Below are positions 15,946 through 22,940 of a stretch of DNA of 33,524 nt, one piece after another (the stretch's first letter is position 1; each line of letters begins with the position of its first letter). The translations under genes were made by a program, and so were the position numbers. The DNA lies in the IMG/VR virus record IMGVR_UViG_3300021197_001832, positions 1 through 33,524 of that record; one strand, 5' to 3'. The notes beneath the pieces were generated by a model. It was not told the DNA's origin. It saw only the letters and a list, made by a program, of their open reading frames with translations, and searched no databases. The DNA comes from a virus.

Positions 15946-16389
15946 ATGGGACAACTAGAAGACTTACAAGCAAAAGGATTTGGATCACACGGTGGCAAGG
16001 AATACACTGTTGATTACGACATAACGCCACTCAAGAAGAGAGTGCTAGTTTCAGACATGCACTTCGGTGAGACAAAGACCAAGGGCGGAATCATACTCAC
16101 AGACGACGACGGATCAGAATCAGGAATACATCCTAGATGGGGTAAAGTTTATGCCATCGGTGACCAACAGGAAGACGTCAAAGTCGGAGAGTGGGTCATG
16201 GTGTCACATGGACGTTGGAGCAGAGGATTCAAGATCAAGAAAAAAGGTGTTGAACTGGAAGTGAGAATGATTGACGAGAATGACATCCTGTTGGTGTCAG
16301 AAGACGAACCGGTTCAGAACAGAACGCAGGCGGGTTATGTCAACACGGGTGGTATGCAACAGATGACCAAACTACCTGGCAATGACTAA
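15946..16389 (+). CDS. GroES-like co-chaperonin (gp31-like role)
   Basis: 147 aa. Residues ~28-125 follow the Cpn10 fold: KKRVLVSDM, ETKTKGGIILTDD (the mobile loop region with its hydrophobic GGI-[IL]-L), HPRWGKVYAIGD, VKVGEWVMV, and IDENDILLV, equal to the closing beta-strand of GroES. It should cap host GroEL during folding of phage proteins, as T4 gp31 does for the capsid protein. It is longer than GroES (97 aa), with an N-terminal extension and a polar C-terminal tail (~120-147) whose role is unclear. The 8-nt overlap with the next gene implies coupling. Confidence 0.82.
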   Translation: MGQLEDLQAKGFGSHGGKEYTVDYDITPLKKRVLVSDMHFGETKTKGGIILTDDDGSESGIHPRWGKVYAIGDQQEDVKVGEWVMVSHGRWSRGFKIKKKGVELEVRMIDENDILLVSEDEPVQNRTQAGYVNTGGMQQMTKLPGND

Positions 16390-16627
16390 ACTACACACCT
16401 GTTTCGTCTGCAACAAACAATTCTTAAACGCAATATACTGGTATGACAGTCTACACGACACAAAGTACGACAAAAGAATAATAAGACCATTCTGTGGTCC
16501 ACCTTGTGCAAACAAGTACAGAGAGATGTCAGACGAGAATGATTATCCACAGAGAAAACCATTGCCCAAAGGTCCAGAGTGGCAGATAATACAGGACATC
16601 AACAACATTGATTATGAAACCAATTAA
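16382..16627 (+). CDS. Small zinc-finger protein (81 aa)
   Basis: Cys7/Cys10 (HTCFVCNKQF) and Cys38/Cys42 (PFCGPPCANKY) form a CxxC-x27-CxxxC site, a likely treble-clef or FYVE-like zinc knuckle of the kind seen in small phage nucleic-acid-binding proteins. The C-terminus (PLPKGPEWQIIQDINNIDYE) is helical. It overlaps the GroES-like gene upstream and the ParB-like gene downstream. Specific role unknown. Confidence 0.68.
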   Translation: MTKLHTCFVCNKQFLNAIYWYDSLHDTKYDKRIIRPFCGPPCANKYREMSDENDYPQRKPLPKGPEWQIIQDINNIDYETN

Positions 16628-17006
16628 GATCAAAAAAGTAAAAGTAGAAATAAGCAAACTAGTCACGATGGCTGAGATGGGATTGGGAGTCGAACGACCA
16701 CTAAACAAAGAGAAGAGGACATGGATCAACATGTTGAAGAAGGACGGTGCTTGGGATCCTATACTGGTCACTCCTATTAAGGATAGCGGGTACTATCTAC
16801 TAACAGATGGATGGCACAGGGTACAGGCCGCGACAGCACTCAAAAGGAAAACAATCAACGCATTGCAATTACCAGCCAACGCAGGATTGAGCATGGCAAA
16901 GGCCAACAAGATCTTGCGTGACATAGACAGAGAGTTTGGCTTTAAATTAGAATGTAGCAACATCATAGGACACTGGGCCATGATGCAGACACTGTTAGAA
17001 GACTAG
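16614..17006 (+). CDS. ParB/Srx-fold protein
   Basis: 130 aa from ATG 16614 (a TTG two codons earlier is less likely). WDPILVTP-(x)-GYYLLTDGWHRVQAATAL-(x)-INAL is the ParB-N/sulfiredoxin-like core; DGWHR (65-69) corresponds to the family's G-x-H-R nucleotide-binding box. Family members bind CTP or act as small nucleases or kinases. Only the N-terminal-type domain and a short helical tail are present, with no helix-turn-helix that I can see, so plasmid-type partition is unlikely. Phage role unknown; possibly a nuclease or DNA-modification regulator. Confidence 0.68.
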   Translation: MKPIKIKKVKVEISKLVTMAEMGLGVERPLNKEKRTWINMLKKDGAWDPILVTPIKDSGYYLLTDGWHRVQAATALKRKTINALQLPANAGLSMAKANKILRDIDREFGFKLECSNIIGHWAMMQTLLED

Positions 17007-17034
17007 TTGACAAATATCCAATAACTGTTACAAT
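17007..17034 (+). promoter_or_regulatory. Sigma70-type promoter, leaderless geometry
   Basis: TTGACA (17007-17012), 16-bp spacer, TACAAT (17029-17034). Counting 7 nt from the -10 end places the start at 17041, the A of the uvdE-like ATG. No Shine-Dalgarno sequence precedes that ATG. Confidence 0.75.
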
Positions 17035-17040
17035 ATACTC

Positions 17041-18081
17041 ATGACACAACGTTTCGGTTTCTGTTGCAAATGGCTTAATGACACCAGCGAGTTTGGTGGC
17101 ATGAAAGTGAACGCTAAGGACAGGGAACTCAACGGCAGAAGTACAACCATGCGTTGGCTTCGTGAACACAAGGACGAAGCAGAGCAAAGACAGTGGGACA
17201 TCATGACCCACAACACACTCGCCGCACGTAGGTTGATACAACGTGTTGGTACACTGCCACCCGAACGCAGGATGGTGAGGCTGGGTAGCGAGATGCTACA
17301 GGGCTACACAGAGAAGGACTGGAAGTCATGGTGGCAACAACCTGACATACAGAGTCATTTAGAGAATCTATTCGCACCCGTTGGTGAGATGGCGAGGAAA
17401 CTAGATGTCAAGATCAGTTTCCATCCAGGACAATTCTGTGTGCTGTCGAGTGCAACACCAGACATAGTGGAACGTAGCATAGAAGAATTTGAATACCATG
17501 CGGACATGGCAAGATGGATGGGATTTGGCAAGAGCTTCCAAGATGGTTGCAAGATAAACGTACACATCTCAGGCAAGCAAGGACCAGATGGTATTATAAA
17601 GGCACTGCCTAGGTTATCGCCTGAAGCAAGGAACCTTATCACCATAGAGAATGACGAGATGAGTCATGGACTAGATCAGTCGTTGATGTTGGAAAAACAT
17701 CTAGCATTGGTACTAGACATACACCACCATTGGATCAGAGATGAGGAATACATTGAAGCAACAGATGACAGGGTAAAACGTGTGATAGATTCGTGGCGTG
17801 GTGTGAGACCCAGTATGCACTATTCATATTCAAGGGACGAACACCTTGCAGTGGCAGGACTAGGTGATAAAACACACACGGAGATGCATGACATCAAGAT
17901 GTTGCTGGAGCGTGGTTGCAAGAAACAGAAACTGCGGGCACACTCGGACCTATTACCAAACACAAAAGTAAATGACTGGGCATTGAGTTTCTCAGAAAAC
18001 TTTGACATACAGGTAGAGGCCAAAGGAAAAAACATGGCCACAGAACAATTATATAGACAATACCTAGAAAATTCTGTATAA
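17041..18081 (+). CDS. uvdE: UV DNA damage endonuclease (UvdE/UvsE family)
   Basis: 346 aa, full length for the bacterial family. It nicks DNA 5' to UV photoproducts and other distortions, starting alternative excision repair. The TIM-barrel metal site is visible: N-terminal RFGFCCKW, HPGQF (His128), NVHISG (His175), TIENDE (Glu203, Asp205), LVLDIHHH (Asp226, His228, His229) and MHYSYSRD (His260). The conserved SxxxxD and C-terminal EAKGKNMA also fit. It is transcribed from its own host-type promoter, which argues for early expression; UV repair of phage DNA at the sea surface is a reasonable role. T4 instead uses the unrelated DenV. Confidence 0.9.
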   Translation: MTQRFGFCCKWLNDTSEFGGMKVNAKDRELNGRSTTMRWLREHKDEAEQRQWDIMTHNTLAARRLIQRVGTLPPERRMVRLGSEMLQGYTEKDWKSWWQQPDIQSHLENLFAPVGEMARKLDVKISFHPGQFCVLSSATPDIVERSIEEFEYHADMARWMGFGKSFQDGCKINVHISGKQGPDGIIKALPRLSPEARNLITIENDEMSHGLDQSLMLEKHLALVLDIHHHWIRDEEYIEATDDRVKRVIDSWRGVRPSMHYSYSRDEHLAVAGLGDKTHTEMHDIKMLLERGCKKQKLRAHSDLLPNTKVNDWALSFSENFDIQVEAKGKNMATEQLYRQYLENSV

Positions 18082-18082
18082 T
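18054..18082 (+). promoter_or_regulatory. Sigma70-type promoter for formate dehydrogenase
   Basis: TAGACA (18054-18059), 17-bp spacer, TATAAT (18077-18082): 11 of 12 consensus matches, lying in the last codons of the uvdE-like gene. Predicted start near 18089 leaves a leader with AGGAG at about 18096-18100 ahead of ATG 18106. Confidence 0.7.
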
Positions 18083-18105
18083 CAAAAGCACTAACAGGAG
18101 ATAAA

Positions 18106-19302
18106 ATGAAAATACTATGCGTATTATACGACGACCCCAAAGGCGGAATGCCTGAGAGTTATCCACTTACGGATCTACCCAAGTTAGAAAAGTATCCAGA
18201 CGGTATGACACTACCATCACCAAAAGGCAGAGATTTTAATGCGGGTGAACTGTTAGGTTGTGTATCTGGCGAACTTGGACTAAGAAAGTTTCTAGAAGAT
18301 GCAGGACATGAACTTGTTGTGACTTCTAGCAAAGATGGTGACGACTGCGAAGCAGACAAAGAGCTGGTAGATGCAGACGTTGTTATTTCTCAACCGTTTT
18401 TTCCTTACTATCTGACAAGAGAAAAAATGGAGAAAGCAAAGAACCTTAAGATGGCAATCACGGCAGGTATCGGATCTGATCACGTGGACTTACAAGCGGC
18501 TATGGATCACAAGATTGATGTTGTAGAAGTGACTTACTGTAATTCAAGATCAGTTGCTGAACACATCGTGATGATGATAGTTTCTATGGTCAGAGATTAT
18601 CACACCCAACACGCAATCGTTAACGCAGGTGGTTGGAATATTGCTGACGCAGTACAAAGATCATATGACGTTGAAGGTATGCACATAGGTACAGTTGCGG
18701 CTGGACGTATTGGCTTGGACGCACTGAGAAAAATGAAACCATTTGATGTACATCTACATTACTTTGACAGACACAGACTACCTGAAGCAATAGAGCAAGA
18801 GTTGAATCTTACTTTCCATGAGTCAGTGGAGTCAATGGTCAAGGTATGTGACGTTGTGACAATCAACTGTCCACTACACCCAGAGACGGAAAACTTATTT
18901 GATGCTGAAATGATAAGCAAGATGAAAAAAGGTGCTTACATTGTCAACACTGCGAGAGGCAAGATCTGTAACAGAGAAGCCATCGCAGATGCATTGAAAA
19001 GCGGACAACTGTCTGGTTATGCAGGAGACGTTTGGTTCCCACAACCAGCACCAAATGATCACGTTTGGAGATCAATGCCAAATCATGGTATGACACCACA
19101 CACATCAGGAACATCACTATCAGCACAGACAAGATATGCTGACGGTGTTAGAGAGATACTGGAATGTATGTTCGATAACACACCAATCAGGGATCAATAC
19201 CTAATTGTACAGAACGGTGAACTTGCTGGCATGGGTGCCCACAGTTACAGTAAAGGAACTGCAACAGGTGGATCTGAAGAGGCGGCAAAATATAAAAAAT
19301 AA
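18106..19302 (+). CDS. fdh: NAD-dependent formate dehydrogenase
   Basis: 398 aa, nearly the length of Pseudomonas sp. 101 enzyme and alignable without a large gap. It oxidises formate to CO2 and reduces NAD+. All residues I can check sit at the expected numbers: Ile122 and Asn146 (formate site), the AAGRIG turn (198-203), Asp221 (selects NAD over NADP), Arg284 (NTARGK), Asp308, Gln313 (WFPQPAP), His332 and Ser334 (TPHTSGT). The long N-terminal loop (DDPKGG, YPDGMTLP) and the terminal GAHSYSKG-T-ATGGSEEA are specific to formate dehydrogenase rather than generic D-2-hydroxyacid dehydrogenases. Metal-free and cytosolic. Own promoter and ribosome site suggest a moron-type metabolic gene. Confidence 0.93.
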   Translation: MKILCVLYDDPKGGMPESYPLTDLPKLEKYPDGMTLPSPKGRDFNAGELLGCVSGELGLRKFLEDAGHELVVTSSKDGDDCEADKELVDADVVISQPFFPYYLTREKMEKAKNLKMAITAGIGSDHVDLQAAMDHKIDVVEVTYCNSRSVAEHIVMMIVSMVRDYHTQHAIVNAGGWNIADAVQRSYDVEGMHIGTVAAGRIGLDALRKMKPFDVHLHYFDRHRLPEAIEQELNLTFHESVESMVKVCDVVTINCPLHPETENLFDAEMISKMKKGAYIVNTARGKICNREAIADALKSGQLSGYAGDVWFPQPAPNDHVWRSMPNHGMTPHTSGTSLSAQTRYADGVREILECMFDNTPIRDQYLIVQNGELAGMGAHSYSKGTATGGSEEAAKYKK

Positions 19303-19307
19303 TATAG

Positions 19308-19399
19308 TAGGCTTTGTGATGACTAAAAAGGAAATTGAAGAATTACATAAGAAGATTGATAAACTTCAAACCACCGTTGACAAATTATCACAAAGCCTA
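19308..19399 (+). repeat. 13-nt perfect inverted repeat enclosing a start codon
   Basis: Arms 19308-19320 and 19387-19399 are perfect reverse complements (TAGGCTTTGTGAT and ATCACAAAGCCTA) and extend by wobble and one more pair on the inner side. The start codon at 19319-19321 is inside the stem. Confidence 0.7.
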
Positions 19400-19483
19400 T
19401 ATAAACATATTAAGTTCATAGATTCAACATACGACGGATTGAAAAATCCAATCGAAGCGGCAAGGAAATGGTTACGTAGATGA
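19319..19483 (+). CDS. Small coiled-coil protein (54 aa)
   Basis: Starts MTKKEIEELHKKIDKLQTT and keeps a heptad-like I/L pattern (IEELHKKIDKLQTTVDKLSQSL) before a short tail (NPIEAARKWLRR). No family recognised. I chose ATG 19319 over a longer frame that would begin inside formate dehydrogenase. It overlaps the next gene by 4 nt (ATGA). An inverted repeat covers its start. Confidence 0.6.
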   Translation: MTKKEIEELHKKIDKLQTTVDKLSQSLYKHIKFIDSTYDGLKNPIEAARKWLRR

Positions 19484-19698
19484 AAGAGTTCAAACTTGTT
19501 GTGAAGGTTGGTGACCTTATAGAAGTGGGCAGGTTCAGGAATGTATCTACCAAGATCAAAAAAATAGAGTTGGATGAATACGGACAACCTGTTATAATAA
19601 CAAGCAAGGGTGCTAAAAAGTTATTAAGTTGTAGATTGTCAAAACTACATCCAGGTAGCAAGACACCAAAACAAATACTAATGGAAAAACGTAAATGA
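19480..19698 (+). CDS. Small basic protein (72 aa)
   Basis: Not recognised. Beta-strand pattern (KLVVKVGDLIEVGRF, STKIKKIEL, PVIITSKGAKKLL) suggests a small SH3-like barrel, with a basic tail (TPKQILMEKRK). It overlaps both neighbours by 4 nt and is locked to the clamp loader by ATGA, so it is probably made with the replication protein. Confidence 0.65.
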   Translation: MKEFKLVVKVGDLIEVGRFRNVSTKIKKIELDEYGQPVIITSKGAKKLLSCRLSKLHPGSKTPKQILMEKRK

Positions 19699-20621
19699 AA
19701 GAACTTTGGGTAGAAAAATACAGACCTAAGACATTGAAAGAATATGTTGTAAGGGACGAAGCACAGCGAAGTCAGATACAATCATGGATCACGGACAAAG
19801 CGATCCCGCATTTGCTATTGAGTGGTGCACCTGGTGTGGGCAAGACCACACTGGCAAAAGTATTGTTTGCAGAACTAGATGTCAGCAGTTATGACATACT
19901 GGAAATAAATGCTTCGAGAGAGAATTCAGTGGACACAGTTAGGGAGAAGATCAACAACTTTGTACAGATAATGCCATTCGGTGATTACAAATACGTATTA
20001 CTGGATGAGGCTGACTACATGAGTCCAAATGGACAGGCGGCACTGCGTGGCGTTATGGAGATGTATCACACATCAGCGAGATTCATATTGACTTGCAACT
20101 ATCCCAACAGAGTCATCCCTGCACTGCACAGCAGGTGCCAAGGCTTCCACATGGAAACTATTGACAAAACAGAATACACTGCAAGGGCTTGTGAAATTCT
20201 TATCACAGAGAGTGTGACCCCGGACATAGAAGTCCTGGACACTTATGTAAAAGCATCATATCCTGATCTAAGAAAATGCATCAACATGCTACAACAGAAT
20301 TGTAGAGATGGCAAACTGCAACCACCGGCAACAGGTGATTCAGGACAGCAGGATTACAGACTGCAAATGGTTGATCTGTTTAAACAAGGCAAAATAAATG
20401 AAGCAAGAAAACTTGTATGTGCCCAGGCGAGACCAGAAGAGTGTGAAGAGATATACAGATGGCTGTATGATAACCTAGACATCATAAGCAAGGAGGATGA
20501 ACTGCAAGACAAAGCAGTGCTGATAATCAAACAAGGGTTGGTTGATCATTCATTCGTGGCTGATCCAGAAATAAACCTAGCAAGTGTGATGATCAAACTA
20601 GCAAGGTTAGGTAATGGGTAG
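19695..20621 (+). CDS. 44: Sliding-clamp loader ATPase (T4 gp44-like)
   Basis: 308 aa; T4 gp44 has 319. It is an AAA+ protein that opens and loads the polymerase clamp on primed DNA. Start ELWVEKYRPKTLKEYV is the RFC-type opening. Walker A GAPGVGKT (44-51), Walker B LLDEAD (102-107), sensor 1 ILTCN (131-135) and the arginine-finger box SRC (146-148) are all present. In T4 the order is 45-44-62-regA-43; neither the clamp nor polymerase is recognisable here, so the replication genes are split relative to T4. The following 90 aa protein is not convincing as gp62. Confidence 0.88.
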   Translation: MKELWVEKYRPKTLKEYVVRDEAQRSQIQSWITDKAIPHLLLSGAPGVGKTTLAKVLFAELDVSSYDILEINASRENSVDTVREKINNFVQIMPFGDYKYVLLDEADYMSPNGQAALRGVMEMYHTSARFILTCNYPNRVIPALHSRCQGFHMETIDKTEYTARACEILITESVTPDIEVLDTYVKASYPDLRKCINMLQQNCRDGKLQPPATGDSGQQDYRLQMVDLFKQGKINEARKLVCAQARPEECEEIYRWLYDNLDIISKEDELQDKAVLIIKQGLVDHSFVADPEINLASVMIKLARLGNG

Positions 20622-20886
20622 TAAGCACAACAAAAAAAGATTCCTAATTGTAAAGTACAGTCTTAATATGAAAGGCACCTACGATGAACTTGTAGAACTA
20701 TCAAAGAAGAACGTAGGTCCGGGAAAGTTGGTACAATCGGGGGTGGTTTTAGATCTTGTCAACGAAGAAGTTTTGAAATGCGTGGTACCCGGTCAGCCAA
20801 ATTTAGTTGACCATATTTCTTATGACACTCTGTACAAACATTTCTACAAAGCGTATGGAAGTATGCTAGATCAGTTTATCAAATAG
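20614..20886 (+). CDS. Hypothetical 90 aa protein after the clamp loader
   Basis: Overlaps the clamp-loader gene by 8 nt. It reads MGSKHNKKRFLIVKYSLNMKGTYDELVELS, then GPGKLVQSGVVLDLVNEEVLKC and a C-terminal helix (YKHFYKAYGSMLDQF). Position invites gp62 (small clamp-loader subunit, 187 aa in T4), but length and sequence give no support. It converges with the minus-strand ORF, ends overlapping by 8 nt. Confidence 0.62.
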   Translation: MGSKHNKKRFLIVKYSLNMKGTYDELVELSKKNVGPGKLVQSGVVLDLVNEEVLKCVVPGQPNLVDHISYDTLYKHFYKAYGSMLDQFIK

Positions 20887-21001
20887 CATTACTGTACATA
20901 CGTCTAAGCATGGCCAACTGGCTTGCTTTCCATAGTCTAGTGAGTACTCTACGTCTTCTTCTGTCCTTCTGTTTCCTAATCTTCAGCCAATTTTGATTCA
21001 T
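20879..21001 (-). CDS. Very basic 40 aa minus-strand ORF
   Basis: MNQNWLKIRKQKDRRRRRVLTRLWKASQ and so on: 12-13 Arg/Lys in 40 residues, possibly RNA- or DNA-binding. Its start overlaps the end of the upstream minus-strand ORF by 26 nt, consistent with coupling. The composition could also arise from chance, so support is modest. Confidence 0.4.
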   Translation of the reverse strand: MNQNWLKIRKQKDRRRRRVLTRLWKASQLAMLRRMYSNAI

Positions 21002-21158
21002 TGTGTACAACTTTACTCGCTTGTCGTACACGGTCTTTTTCCTCATTAGTTTCCATAATTTCCGTTGAAATAAAGGTCGCAGTTGTAGGCTTTGATACAG
21101 CATAAGATTCCCCGTGGTTGATTGTGTTGGATTTGATGTGTCTATGTTTCCGACTCAT
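20976..21158 (-). CDS. Small charged 60 aa minus-strand ORF
   Basis: MSRKHRHIKSNTINHGESYAVSKPTTATFISTEIMETNEEKDRVRQAS and onward; no family recognised. The ATG at 21158 lies 7 nt downstream of a minus-strand late-type box (21166-21173), the same geometry as the clear late genes. With the next ORF it explains the only gap over 300 nt (20887-21235) without a plus-strand gene. Confidence 0.48.
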   Translation of the reverse strand: MSRKHRHIKSNTINHGESYAVSKPTTATFISTEIMETNEEKDRVRQASKVVHNESKLAED

Positions 21159-21165
21159 GTACAAA

Positions 21166-21173
21166 TATTTAAT
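21166..21173 (-). promoter_or_regulatory. Late-type promoter box (ATTAAATA), minus strand
   Basis: 6 of 8 matches to the late consensus; same octamer as the box before the zinc-ribbon gene at 4249-4256. Predicted start 2 nt before ATG 21158. Confidence 0.42.
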
Positions 21174-21221
21174 GTGGTAATCGTTCAATAACTGTGCATA
21201 TATTTGTCGCCCAAAATTTAT

Positions 21222-21229
21222 CATAAATA
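21222..21229 (+). promoter_or_regulatory. Late promoter box (CATAAATA)
   Basis: 7 of 8 matches, 6 nt before ATG 21236; it lies in the dyad ATTTATCATAAAT (21216-21228). Confidence 0.65.
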
Positions 21230-21235
21230 AGCACT

Positions 21236-21706
21236 ATGCATGATGTACTAGACATAATCAGAAATGTACAAACCTTATACGCAGTAGGTCCTACACTGGG
21301 AATATTAAAAGATTTCGAAAGAGTCGTGGACGAACTGGATGTGTATGTTTTTACCAATTGGGAAGACGGTGAATTACTATCCGGACCTGTAGATTCTAGA
21401 CATTTCGTCACGTGTTCATTCATGTGGCCTCTAGACAAGATGCCTGACCCGGTTGGCGGAAAGAGACTGACTGACAAGGGTTGCAAAGTCACATTCAAGA
21501 AAGATGAATTGTTAAAACCAAGAGCAATCAAGAGTCCGGAGGATTACAGACCCGGAACTACTAAAGGTAAGATCGATGCACATGACATTTGGGTAGTCGA
21601 GATCAGGATGCCGAAACAGTTGATCGGAAATATCAAGCACGGCAACGATGAGATAGAGAGACAGGAAGACATGGACATGGCTCCTGAAACTGGATTAGAA
21701 ATCTAA
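21236..21706 (+). CDS. Hypothetical late protein (156 aa)
   Basis: No function recognised, though sequence of this type (LKDFERVVDELDVYVFTNWEDGEL, VTCSFMWPLDKMPDP-x-GGKRL) looks familiar from marine T4-like phages. The C-terminal part (IDAHDIWVVEIRMPKQLIGNIKHG) is followed by an acidic tail. No signal or membrane segment. Near-leaderless late promoter and a one-base overlap with the next gene suggest co-expression with it late in infection. Structural role possible but unproved. Confidence 0.72.
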   Translation: MHDVLDIIRNVQTLYAVGPTLGILKDFERVVDELDVYVFTNWEDGELLSGPVDSRHFVTCSFMWPLDKMPDPVGGKRLTDKGCKVTFKKDELLKPRAIKSPEDYRPGTTKGKIDAHDIWVVEIRMPKQLIGNIKHGNDEIERQEDMDMAPETGLEI

Positions 21707-22446
21707 TGAACATACAAGAAGGACTTAAAGCAGGAGACCTAGAAGGCGTTGTAAACAAACGTTTCTCAGTGGATCAATTCAAATCCAAGATGGGTGATGA
21801 CAAGAACATTTTGGTTCTTAGTTTCACTGTTGACGGACAGGCACCGGCAAAGGACCTTGAACGTTTTGCTGAAGTGGGCTACAAGAGTGTGCTTGATGCA
21901 GACGCCACTCCAGGAACAATGGAAGACGGCAAACACAAAGTATTCATAGAGTTCGCAAGAGACTCATCAGTTGTCAAAAGCATAATGGCATTCCTGGAGG
22001 ACCTAAAAAAACTTACGAACATAGAAGAGTTTGAATACACGTACCACAAGGGCATAGACTCAACAATGGTTTCAGCAGAGACACTGGAAGCATCTATCCC
22101 GACCACACCAGAAGCATACGAAATGAGAGTTAATGAAATGAGAGTCAGCGAAGCCAGACACTTCTTTGACAAGTATGACATGATGGAATGCAAGATAAAC
22201 GAGAACACGATGTCTGTTAAAAAAACAGGTGCGGGACACGAACTAAAATTTGAGATACACAAATTTGGATCGACAGATGATATAATGAAAGAGACCAAGG
22301 CATTCAAGATAGACATGGATTCTATTGCAGAATGTACACATCTTACAAAGTATTTTGGCACATACGATATTACCAAAACAAACGAAAACCAATTCATTTT
22401 CACCAAGGGTGACCAGTCTGCACTTTTAAGTAAAAGCGGTTGGTAA
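21706..22446 (+). CDS. Hypothetical late protein (246 aa)
   Basis: N-terminal half with VVNKRFSVDQFKSKMGDDKNILVLSF, SVLDADATPGTMEDGKHKVFIEFARD and FLEDLKKLTNIEEFEYTYHKG; C-terminal half helical then beta (AYEMRVNEMRVSEARHFFDKYDM, TKYFGTYDITKTNENQFIFTKGDQ). I considered the gp45 clamp because of length and the nearby clamp loader, but see no sequence support. Acidic and soluble. Probably late, with the upstream gene; function unknown. Confidence 0.7.
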   Translation: MNIQEGLKAGDLEGVVNKRFSVDQFKSKMGDDKNILVLSFTVDGQAPAKDLERFAEVGYKSVLDADATPGTMEDGKHKVFIEFARDSSVVKSIMAFLEDLKKLTNIEEFEYTYHKGIDSTMVSAETLEASIPTTPEAYEMRVNEMRVSEARHFFDKYDMMECKINENTMSVKKTGAGHELKFEIHKFGSTDDIMKETKAFKIDMDSIAECTHLTKYFGTYDITKTNENQFIFTKGDQSALLSKSGW

Positions 22447-22457
22447 TATAATACACG

Positions 22458-22477
22458 CACTTATTGATAAATAAGTG
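22458..22477 (+). promoter_or_regulatory. Hairpin overlapping the endolysin late promoter
   Basis: Perfect 8-bp arms CACTTATT (22458-22465) and AATAAGTG (22470-22477) around the loop GATA. The late box lies across loop and right arm, and the arm ends one base before the endolysin ATG (22479). Confidence 0.65.
22466..22473 (+). promoter_or_regulatory. Late promoter box (GATAAATA) of the endolysin
   Basis: 7 of 8 matches; predicted start at 22479, the ATG itself. Confidence 0.65.
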
Positions 22478-22478
22478 T

Positions 22479-22940
22479 ATGAGACTAAGCACAAACTTCA
22501 CACTAGCAGAATTCACAAAGAGTCAGACAGCCACAAGGAAAGGTCTTGACAACACTCCAGGCGATGAACACCTATCAAATGCAAAAGAACTGTTTGCCAA
22601 TGTTGTACAGAAGGTCAGAGAGAACTTTGGGGTCACAGTGATCAACTCAGGTTACAGGGGACCAGCACTTAATGAAGCAGTTGGTGGATCAAGCAATTCA
22701 CAACACTGCAAAGGCGAAGCAGTTGACATAGAATGCCCAGGCACAGGAAACTATGATGTGGCCAAATGGATCGAAGAGAACTGTGATTTCGATCAATTGA
22801 TATTAGAATTCTACACACCAGGCATACCTGATTCAGGTTGGGTTCATGTGAGCTACAAGACAGAAGGCAACAGGAAATCAATCCTTACGGCCATGAAAGA
22901 GAACGGCAAAACTGTTTACAAGCAAGGCCTTATTCAATAA
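22479..22940 (+). CDS. M15-family peptidase endolysin
   Basis: 153 aa. A zinc peptidase of the M15A/D-Ala-D-Ala-carboxypeptidase type that cuts peptidoglycan stem peptides. Start LSTNFTLAEFTKSQTA is the usual M15A opening; INSGYRGPALN (55-65), SQHCKGEAVD (74-83, ligands His76 and Asp83) and GWVHVS (120-125, third ligand His123) complete the site. ATG 22479 is chosen: the alternative TTG at 22464 would lie inside the promoter hairpin. No signal peptide, so it needs a holin. Followed directly by a spanin pair, it is the likely lysis enzyme. Confidence 0.87.
   Translation: MRLSTNFTLAEFTKSQTATRKGLDNTPGDEHLSNAKELFANVVQKVRENFGVTVINSGYRGPALNEAVGGSSNSQHCKGEAVDIECPGTGNYDVAKWIEENCDFDQLILEFYTPGIPDSGWVHVSYKTEGNRKSILTAMKENGKTVYKQGLIQ

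Noticed and set aside
20614-20886. T4 gp62 small clamp-loader subunit or RegA
   Set aside because: At 90 aa it is half of gp62, and no RegA or gp62 motif is visible; only position supports it.
21706-22446. T4 gp45-like sliding clamp
   Set aside because: Length (246 aa) and proximity to the clamp loader fit, but I see no gp45-like sequence pattern, and the gene lies in a late-promoter unit.
22464-22478. Upstream TTG start for the endolysin
   Set aside because: It would put five extra codons inside the promoter hairpin and before the predicted transcript start; ATG 22479 begins the usual M15A N-terminus.
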